From: Oxalobacteraceae bacterium UBA5157
GTDB lineage: Bacteria > Pseudomonadota > Gammaproteobacteria > Burkholderiales > Burkholderiaceae_D
Length of the DNA: 9,291 nucleotides
Direction of reading: 5' to 3'
NCBI GenBank assembly: GCA_002415335.1
Contig: DHXL01000190.1
Span: 1-9,291, forward strand
The translations under genes were made by a program, and so were the position numbers. Shown piece by piece: positions 1 to 3,971 of this stretch (positions are counted from its first letter, which is position 1; each line of letters begins with the position of its first letter). The notes beneath the pieces are model-generated. The model saw only the letters and a list, made by a program, of their open reading frames with translations. It was not told the DNA's origin and did not search any database.

Positions 1-375
1 TCCGAAGGCTACGACATTGAAATCATCGAAGCCCATCATCGCCATAAGGTCGACGCGCCATCCGGCACCGCGTTGATGATGGGCGAAGTGGTGGCCGGCG
101 CGCTCGGGCGCAAGCTGGAAGACGTTGCGGTCTACGCGCGCGAAGGCGTGACCGGCGAGCGCGATCCGTCTTCGATCGGCTTCGCCACCATCCGCGGCGG
201 CGATATCGTTGGCGACCATACCGTGCTGTTCGCAGGGATCGGCGAGCGAATCGAGATCTCGCACAAATCGTCCAGCCGCATCACCTACGCGCACGGAAGC
301 CTGCGGGCGGCGCGCTTCCTGGCCGACAAAGCCACCGGCTTGTATGACATGCAGGATGTGCTCGGACTACGCTAG
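1..375 (+). CDS. dapB: 4-hydroxy-tetrahydrodipicolinate reductase, C-terminal part (5' end outside window)
   Basis: DapB reduces hydroxytetrahydrodipicolinate with NAD(P)H in the cytoplasm, in the diaminopimelate/lysine pathway that feeds peptidoglycan synthesis. The frame is open from base 1 and ends at TAG 373-375, so 124 codons of the C-terminal half are visible. The family signature EAHHRHKVDAPSGTA lies at bases 28-72 and holds the catalytic His-His and Lys (His159, His160 and Lys163 in the E. coli enzyme) and the PSGTA substrate-binding loop. The C-terminal dimer/tetramer region follows, with FAGIGERIEISHKSSSR and the closing LYDMQDVLGLR typical of the family. The N-terminal nucleotide-binding Rossmann fold is outside the window. 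Codon use matches the housekeeping genes further right and differs from the inserted iscB. A terminator-like hairpin follows 2 nt after the stop. Confidence 0.97.
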   Translation, partial: SEGYDIEIIEAHHRHKVDAPSGTALMMGEVVAGALGRKLEDVAVYAREGVTGERDPSSIGFATIRGGDIVGDHTVLFAGIGERIEISHKSSSRITYAHGSLRAARFLADKATGLYDMQDVLGLR

Positions 376-377
376 GG

Positions 378-410
378 CGTGCCGCTCCGGACTGGAGCAC
401 GTTAATTTTT
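378..410 (+). terminator. Probable intrinsic terminator of dapB
   Basis: CGTG 378-381 pairs with CACG 398-401, and CTCC 385-388 pairs with GGAG 394-397. A 3-nt bulge (382-384) separates the two helices and the loop is 389-393. A T-rich tail (TTAATTTTT, 402-410) follows directly. The bulge makes the stem weaker than a classical terminator. It lies just after the dapB stop and upstream of the proposed omega-RNA guide, so it matters for how the inserted element is transcribed. Confidence 0.5.
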
Positions 411-417
411 GAACTGA

Positions 418-437
418 CTTTCCCGCATCGGAGCACC
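418..437 (+). other. Predicted omega-RNA guide segment (host-derived spacer)
   Basis: The 20 nt immediately outside the proposed left boundary would form the 5' guide of the omega-RNA. They belong to the host dapB-exbB spacer and include CGGAG, which would have been the exbB ribosome-binding site before insertion. The matching target would be the uninterrupted junction, followed on its 3' side by ATGA. Guide length is assumed. The left boundary decides the register. Confidence 0.5.
428..435 (+). repeat. 8-bp direct repeat TCGGAGCA, left copy
   Basis: The octamer also occurs at 2232-2239. This copy lies in the host spacer just outside the proposed left boundary and includes GGAG, the likely original exbB ribosome-binding site. 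It could be chance, a recombination remnant or a duplication. IS200/IS605 transposition is not known to duplicate its target. Confidence 0.6.
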
Positions 438-447
438 GTCAACTACC

Positions 448-464
448 CCGCCCTAAAAAGACGG
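448..464 (+). repeat. Left-end imperfect hairpin of the element
   Basis: C448, C449 and G450 pair with G464, G463 and C462. C451.A461 is a mismatch and C452 pairs with G460. The loop is CTAAAAA (453-459). Sequence and mismatch position match the right-end hairpin. IS200/IS605 transposases recognise such imperfect hairpins as single-stranded ends. The same sequence forms the first helix of the omega-RNA scaffold. Confidence 0.65.
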
Positions 465-800
465 AGCTTGAAAGGCGAAAGCCTCGATAGTTCAGGTTGA
501 CCAGGGTTAGTGATAATCGGCGCAAGCTGATGTTCACTCCGTTGTAAGTAGGTACAAAACCAACGCCGGGACGCTTCACCAATCCCGGATAGAAGTGCGA
601 AAGCATTTCGGTTGAAGTTGCGATCGCAGACAAGCGACAGGGCAAGGCACGAAACGGATCGCAACCGGGTAGCAAAGCACCGCTGCTTAAAACCGGCTTA
701 CAACATTCCCGAGGTGAGCGGTATTGTCAATCTATCGGCGGTACCCGTCACTAGGCGCGTAAGCGCATTGCGCCGTGAGGCGTCTTGCCGTGCCGGACGG

Positions 801-822
801 TTTCCGGTGTTTTCAGGAAAGG
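801..822 (+). promoter_or_regulatory. iscB ribosome-binding site inside a small hairpin
   Basis: AGGAAAGG (815-822) lies 6 nt before the TTG start at 829 and decides that start. TTTCC (801-805) can pair with GGAAA (816-820) across a 10-nt loop, covering most of this ribosome-binding site. If formed, the helix would couple folding of the omega-RNA 3' end to iscB translation. The hairpin is only 5 bp, so its effect is uncertain. Confidence 0.5.
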
Positions 823-828
823 TGCATT

Positions 829-2247
829 TTGTCGGTGTTCGTTCTGGATCAGAAACTGCGCCCTTTGATGCCGTGCAGGGAAAAGCGGGCGCGCAAGCTG
901 CTCGCTGCTGGCCGCGCGCGCATTCATCGGCTGTATCCGTTCTGTATTCGGATCGTTGACCGCGCGCTTGAAGATTCCGTGTTGCAGCCTCTGGTCATTA
1001 AGATTGATCCAGGCAGTAAAGTCACTGGCTTGGCAGTTTGTCGGATATCTGAAGCAGTTGACGATGATGGTGTCGTCGCTCCCGTCATGCATATCCAGTT
1101 CTTGATGGAACTGTTGCATCGCGGACAGACAATCAAACAATCCCTACATGCACGCAGCAGCATGCGTCGGCGGCGGCGTGGCAACCTGCGTTATCGTCAA
1201 CCGCGCTTTGATAATCGGACACGTCAAGCAGGGTGGTTGCCGCCCTCGCTGCTCCATCGCGTGCTGACGATAGAAACGTGGGTCAATCGCATCAGAAACA
1301 TGGCACCGATCACACAGATCGCGCAAGAGTTAGTGCGGTTCGATATGCAAAAGATGCAAAACCCTGAAATTGCCGGTATCGAATACCAGCAAGGCACGCT
1401 CGCAGGCTACGAGCTGCGCGAATACCTGCTTGAAAAGTGGAACCGTGAGTGTTCTTATTGCGGTGCAAAGGACCTTCCTTTGCAGATGGAACATATCGTT
1501 GCTAAAGCGAATGGCGGTAGCAACCGTGCCTCGAATTTGTGCCTGGGCTGTGAATCTTGCAACCAGAAGAAGGGCGCAAAGGATATCCGCGCCTTCCTCA
1601 AAAATGACCCGATTCGATTGGCGCAAATTTTGAAACATGCAAAGATGTCCCTACGCGATGCGGCTGCAGTTAACGCCACCCGGAACGCTCTACTGAAAGT
1701 ATTGAAGGCAACTGACTTGCCGGTTGAAACCGGCACTGGTGGCCGCACGAAATGGAATCGCAGTCGGCTTGGCATCGTCAAAACCCATGCTCTTGACGCA
1801 GCTTGTGTGGGTGTTGTTGCCGATGTAGTTAGCATCAATGCGCCTGCATTACAAATTACGTGCATGGGCCGCGGAACCCACAGCAGAACTCTTTTAGACC
1901 AGTATGGTTTCCCGCGCACTACGCTGCCCCGAACAAAAACTTTCTTTGGCTTCAAGACTGGCGATATGATCACTGCTGAAGTCACCAAAGGCAAAAGAAT
2001 TGGCTCCCATAAAGGCCGCGTCGCGGTACGGTCCTCTGGATACTTCAACATCCAGTCTGGTATCAAAGGCATGAAAGCAGTTCAAGGCATTCCTCATAAG
2101 GATTGCCGTATCGCGCAACGCGCCGATGGATATAACTATTTGTGGAAGTCGGTTTCTGACCAACCAAAGGCAAAGGCATCGACTGCTGTGCAGTCGGCTC
2201 CTTGCCTCACCGCCCTGAAGGACGGTGTATCTCGGAGCATATTCTGA
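829..2247 (+). CDS. iscB: IscB RNA-guided DNA endonuclease (RuvC + HNH), complete
   Basis: IscB uses an omega-RNA to cut double-stranded DNA beside a short adjacent motif, and is the family from which Cas9 is thought to descend. The start is TTG 829, because the protein then begins MSVFVLDQKLRPLMPC, the N-terminal PLMP domain of the family, and a good ribosome-binding site precedes it. Length is 472 aa, close to the 496 aa I recall for OgeuIscB. Order seen: PLMP domain 1-50; RuvC-I with D60 in KIDPGSKVTG; arginine-rich bridge helix about 112-130 (MRRRRRGNLRYRQPRF); RuvC-II with E167 in QELVRFD; GIEYQQGTLAGYELREYL at 183-200; HNH about 205-250 with H222 (EHIV), N236 (SNL) and a likely zinc site C208, C211, C241, C244; RuvC-III with H320 and D323 (KTHALDAACVG); C-terminal motif-reading region about 371-440. 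All expected catalytic residues are present, so it looks active. Codon use is more A/T-rich at third positions than in neighbouring genes, which fits transfer. Its stop overlaps the exbB start (TGATG). Confidence 0.95.
   Translation: MSVFVLDQKLRPLMPCREKRARKLLAAGRARIHRLYPFCIRIVDRALEDSVLQPLVIKIDPGSKVTGLAVCRISEAVDDDGVVAPVMHIQFLMELLHRGQTIKQSLHARSSMRRRRRGNLRYRQPRFDNRTRQAGWLPPSLLHRVLTIETWVNRIRNMAPITQIAQELVRFDMQKMQNPEIAGIEYQQGTLAGYELREYLLEKWNRECSYCGAKDLPLQMEHIVAKANGGSNRASNLCLGCESCNQKKGAKDIRAFLKNDPIRLAQILKHAKMSLRDAAAVNATRNALLKVLKATDLPVETGTGGRTKWNRSRLGIVKTHALDAACVGVVADVVSINAPALQITCMGRGTHSRTLLDQYGFPRTTLPRTKTFFGFKTGDMITAEVTKGKRIGSHKGRVAVRSSGYFNIQSGIKGMKAVQGIPHKDCRIAQRADGYNYLWKSVSDQPKAKASTAVQSAPCLTALKDGVSRSIF
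2208..2227 (+). repeat. Right-end imperfect hairpin of the element (within iscB 3' end)
   Basis: CACCG (2208-2212) pairs with CGGTG (2223-2227). C2213.A2222 is a mismatch, CC (2214-2215) pairs with GG (2220-2221), and the loop is TGAA. It repeats the left hairpin core and its mismatch. It is also coding, specifying the end of IscB (LTALKDG), so the IscB C-terminus and the transposon end are the same DNA. It is unlikely to be a transcription terminator, because no T-tract follows and exbB begins 20 nt later. Confidence 0.65.
2232..2239 (+). repeat. 8-bp direct repeat TCGGAGCA, right copy; supplies present exbB ribosome-binding site
   Basis: This is identical to 428-435. GGAG at 2234-2237 is 9 nt before the exbB ATG, an acceptable spacing, so this copy is the likely present ribosome-binding site of exbB although it lies inside the 3' end of iscB. 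Under the preferred boundaries it belongs to the element. Under the alternative it is host sequence. Confidence 0.6.
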
Positions 2248-2250
2248 TGA
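2247..2250 (+). other. ATGA: putative target-adjacent motif, also exbB start
   Basis: ATGA follows the proposed right end directly. As I recall, ATGA is the 3' target-adjacent motif found for AwaIscB, and HEARO elements were noted at ATGA/GTGA sites. Here the same four bases supply the last base of the iscB stop codon (TG + A) and the exbB start codon. Confidence 0.5.
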
Positions 2251-2924
2251 ATCCCACCATTGGACTCGCACATTACTGGTCGCAAGGTGACGCCATCATG
2301 CACGCAGTGGCTTACGCGCTGCTGCTGATGTCGGTGGCCAGCTGGTTTTATATTCTGTCCAAGACCTGGAGTTCGTGGCGCATCCGCAGGAGCGCCGGCG
2401 CGCTCGAAGGCTTCTGGAAAGCCCCGACGCTGGTCGACGCGATTGCCGTTCTGAAGAACGCCGATAGCGAAAATGTCTACACGCCGCTGGCTGCGCAAAG
2501 CAGCGAAGCGGCCCACATCAGCGCCCAGGGCGGTTCGCTCAATGCTGCTTCCGATCCCGGCGAATTGATCACGCGCACGCTGCGCCAGGAAATCAATCGC
2601 GTATCGTCACGGCTCGAGAGCGGCTTGACGCTGCTCGCCTCGGTCGGTTCGACCGCGCCCTTCGTCGGACTGCTGGGTACGGTATGGGGCATTTATCACG
2701 CGTTGGCCGCGGTCTCGCTGGCAGGCACGGTCCAGATCGACAAAGTAGCCGGCCCGGTCGGCGAAGCCCTGATCATGACTGCGTTCGGCTTGACTGTGGC
2801 GATCCCCGCGGTGCTCGCGTATAACGCGTTCACGCGCGTCAATCGCGTGACGCTGGCCGAGCTGGACGCGTTTGCACATGACCTGCATGCGCACCTGACG
2901 ACCGGGGCGCGGGTGGGTCGATAG
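2247..2924 (+). CDS. exbB: MotA/TolQ/ExbB family proton-channel protein
   Basis: ExbB forms an inner-membrane pentameric channel that, with ExbD, converts proton flow into work on TonB or a similar transducer. The start is ATG 2247, giving MNPTIGLAHYWSQGD, the normal start of this ExbB subgroup. An in-frame GTG at 2202 lies inside iscB and would add residues unrelated to the family. Length is 225 aa. Membrane segments are about 16-37, 127-153 and 170-195. The conserved core LLASVGSTAPFVGLLGTVWG is at 129-148, and VGEALIMTAFGLTVAIPAVL at 171-190 includes E173 in the position of the channel glutamate of ExbB and the threonines T136 and T178. No TonB gene is in the window, so the partner is unknown; TolQ is a less likely name because no tolA or tolB is nearby. 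Translation now seems coupled to iscB by the 1-nt overlap TGATG, with GGAG 9 nt upstream. Confidence 0.92.
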   Translation: MNPTIGLAHYWSQGDAIMHAVAYALLLMSVASWFYILSKTWSSWRIRRSAGALEGFWKAPTLVDAIAVLKNADSENVYTPLAAQSSEAAHISAQGGSLNAASDPGELITRTLRQEINRVSSRLESGLTLLASVGSTAPFVGLLGTVWGIYHALAAVSLAGTVQIDKVAGPVGEALIMTAFGLTVAIPAVLAYNAFTRVNRVTLAELDAFAHDLHAHLTTGARVGR

Positions 2925-2951
2925 TGCCGGCAGAGAATGAGCGGGATTGCG

Positions 2952-2990
2952 GGACAGAGTCTGGCGCAGACTGACCGGCGCGCCCTGTCC
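2952..2990 (+). other. Branched or extended hairpin in the exbB-exbD gap
   Basis: Within the 119-nt gap, GGACAG (2952-2957) can pair with CTGTCC (2985-2990). It encloses a perfect hairpin AGTCTG (2958-2963) / CAGACT (2967-2972) with a GCG loop. No T-tract follows, so a terminator is unlikely. It may be an RNA processing or stability element that sets the exbB:exbD ratio. The function is inference only. Confidence 0.4.
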
Positions 2991-3043
2991 TCGCTATTCC
3001 GGGCAAGAATGAAACGCGGGCCTCAACAAACCAGGAAATAATC

Positions 3044-3484
3044 ATGGCATTCGGCGGATTCAACGACAACAAGCAGCCGGCTCCGATGTCGGATATCAAT
3101 GTCACGCCAATGGTCGACGTGATGCTGGTGCTGCTGGTGATCTTCATCATTACCGCACCGTTATTCACGCACGCGATCAAACTCGATTTACCTAGCGCGC
3201 AGTCGGCGCCGGCGCCGACCAAGCCCGAGACGATCTCGCTCTCGATCAACGGCGCCGGATCGATCTTCTGGGACGCCGATCCGGTGGCGCTCGGCGACCT
3301 TGGAGAGAAGCTGGCGCAGGCGGCAAAAAAACAGCCTCAGCCCGAGTTGCAACTTCGCGCCGATAAATCGACGCGCTACGAAGTCATCGCGCAAGTCATG
3401 TCCGCCGCACAAAGCAACGGCCTCACCAAACTGGGTTTCGTCACCGATTCCAAAGACGCCGAAGAAGCAAAACCGAAGAAATAG
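3044..3484 (+). CDS. exbD: ExbD/TolR family biopolymer transport protein
   Basis: ExbD is the one-span partner that sits in the ExbB pore and carries the proton-binding aspartate. Length is 146 aa, near the usual 140. The start ATG 3044 follows AGGA at 3033-3036 with 7 nt spacing and gives MAFGGFNDNK. The membrane segment is about 23-42. The family motif SDINVTPMVDVMLVLLVIFI lies at 16-35 and contains D25, the residue equivalent to the essential Asp25 of E. coli ExbD. The periplasmic domain about 60-136 includes ELQLRADKSTRYEVIAQVM, and the tail is lysine/glutamate-rich. It follows exbB by 119 nt, and a barstar gene starts 4 nt after its stop. Confidence 0.94.
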   Translation: MAFGGFNDNKQPAPMSDINVTPMVDVMLVLLVIFIITAPLFTHAIKLDLPSAQSAPAPTKPETISLSINGAGSIFWDADPVALGDLGEKLAQAAKKQPQPELQLRADKSTRYEVIAQVMSAAQSNGLTKLGFVTDSKDAEEAKPKK

Positions 3485-3488
3485 AGCC

Positions 3489-3815
3489 ATGGCCATAGTC
3501 CACCTGGATGGTGCACGCATCAGCGACTGGATGTCGTTTCACGACGCATGCCAGGCCGCGTTCGGCTTCCCGGACTTTTACGGCCGCAACATGAATGCGT
3601 GGGTCGATTGCCTGAGCTATCTGCGCGACGACGAGGGCATGTCGAAATTTCGCCTGATGCCGAATGAGATGCTGGAAATCGAAATAATCAACTCCGCCGC
3701 GTTGCGCAGCCGCGCGCCCGAGATCATCGAAGAGATGGAATTTTGCATCGCTGCCATCAACGACCGCTACGAGGATTACGGCGAAAAACCGGCCTTGGCG
3801 CTGAATCTGCGCTGA
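3489..3815 (+). CDS. Barstar-family (barnase inhibitor-like) protein
   Basis: Barstar proteins bind and block barnase-type secreted ribonucleases in the cytoplasm. Length is 108 aa. The start ATG 3489 gives MAIVHLDGARISDW, 4 nt after the exbD stop, so it is probably translated from the same message; no strong ribosome-binding site is seen. The family core FGFPDFYGRNMNAWVDCL is at 25-42 and corresponds to the barnase-facing helix of Bacillus barstar. D40 aligns with Asp39, but the residue aligning with the key inhibitory Asp35 is Asn36. A second conserved stretch FCIAAINDRYEDYG is near 83-96. No ribonuclease gene is in the window, so this is an orphan member whose target is unknown. The family assignment is firm; inhibition of a ribonuclease is not shown by sequence. 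Confidence 0.86.
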   Translation: MAIVHLDGARISDWMSFHDACQAAFGFPDFYGRNMNAWVDCLSYLRDDEGMSKFRLMPNEMLEIEIINSAALRSRAPEIIEEMEFCIAAINDRYEDYGEKPALALNLR

Positions 3816-3931
3816 GCCTCCTTGGCGTACGGCCGTCCGGTCGAAGTGTGGAACGGCAGGGATGGCGGCGTCTGGTGCGACACCCATGCGAACCGTGGCG
3901 CACTGGCATCCTTCCGAAGGGGATGACCCAG

Positions 3932-3937
3932 TATAAT
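3932..3937 (+). promoter_or_regulatory. Consensus -10 box, probable leuS promoter
   Basis: TATAAT is a perfect sigma-70 -10 hexamer in the barstar-leuS gap. Transcription would begin near 3944, leaving a leader of about 28 nt before ATG 3972. No convincing -35 hexamer is seen 16-18 nt upstream. Because the ATG at 3936 overlaps this box, it would not be in the message, which supports the start at 3972. Confidence 0.55.
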
Positions 3938-3971
3938 GTCCGGTTCATATCCACTATTGGCACCATCCGTC

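Larger units (their letters stand above)
418..828 (+). ncRNA. IscB omega-RNA (HEARO RNA), guide plus scaffold; ends approximate
   Basis: This RNA would bind IscB and direct it to DNA. Its position directly 5' of iscB is the known place for the IscB omega-RNA, whose guide is at the 5' end and derives from sequence outside the element. The proposed guide is 418-437 and the scaffold runs from 438 to near the iscB start. No plausible protein is encoded here. Helices seen: 448-452/460-464 (end hairpin); 468-472/491-495 enclosing 473-476/481-484 with a GAAA loop; 542-546/553-557; 566-571/583-588; 592-598/603-609 with a GAAA loop and one G.U pair; a perfect 9-bp long-range helix 617-625/657-665; 675-679/684-688; 755-758/763-766 with a GTAA loop; 771-774/779-782 with a GTGA loop; 788-791/797-800. 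Four GNRA tetraloops and the long helix indicate selected structure. At about 390 nt the scaffold is longer than the roughly 200 nt I recall for OgeuIscB. The 3' end and any processing site cannot be read from sequence. Confidence 0.82.
438..2246 (+). mobile_element. IscB-type (IS200/IS605-like) insertion carrying omega-RNA and iscB, no transposase
   Basis: The element interrupts the dapB-exbB junction and contains only a structured non-coding leader and iscB. Seen in sequence: both ends carry a similar imperfect hairpin, CCGCCCTAAAAAGACGG on the left (448-464) and CCGCCCTGAAGGACGG inside the right one (2208-2227), each with a C.A mismatch at the same place. The proposed left boundary is 10 nt outside the left hairpin, starting GTCAACTACC. 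The proposed right boundary is 19 nt outside the right hairpin, ending TTCTG before ATGA. As I recall, these offsets resemble those of IS608 right and left ends when the element is read on the opposite strand, as expected for IscB elements. No TnpA Y1 transposase gene is visible, so mobility would depend on one acting in trans. The boundaries are inferred. An alternative (436-2239, flanked by an 8-bp direct repeat) is discussed in the findings. Confidence 0.72.

Noticed and set aside
439..675. Minus-strand open frames over the omega-RNA
   Set aside because: They are short, lack a ribosome-binding site and show no family features; the self-complementary RNA helices account for this DNA.
775..828. 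Upstream in-frame GTG start for iscB adding 18 residues
   Set aside because: The extra residues (MRRLAVPDGFR...) do not resemble the IscB N-terminus, the region folds as omega-RNA hairpins, and TTG 829 has a well-placed ribosome-binding site and gives the expected MSVFVLD start.
612..959. Open frame of 115 codons overlapping the omega-RNA and the iscB start
   Set aside because: It is out of frame with iscB, lacks recognisable protein features and covers DNA explained by RNA structure and the IscB N-terminus.
1142..1220. Possible Cas9 gene or CRISPR association suggested by the arginine-rich bridge helix and RuvC/HNH order
   Set aside because: The protein is only 472 aa, has the PLMP domain and no REC lobe, and no repeat-spacer array or cas1/cas2 is present, so it is IscB.
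2208..2227. Right-end hairpin as an iscB transcription terminator
   Set aside because: No T-tract follows, the stem has a mismatch and exbB begins 20 nt later; it matches the left end and is better explained as a transposon end.
2202..2246. Upstream start for exbB inside iscB
   Set aside because: The added residues come from the element's right end and are absent from ExbB proteins; ATG 2247 gives the family start.
3936..3971. Upstream ATG start for leuS
   Set aside because: It overlaps the TATAAT box, so it would not be transcribed, and it adds 12 residues with no family support.
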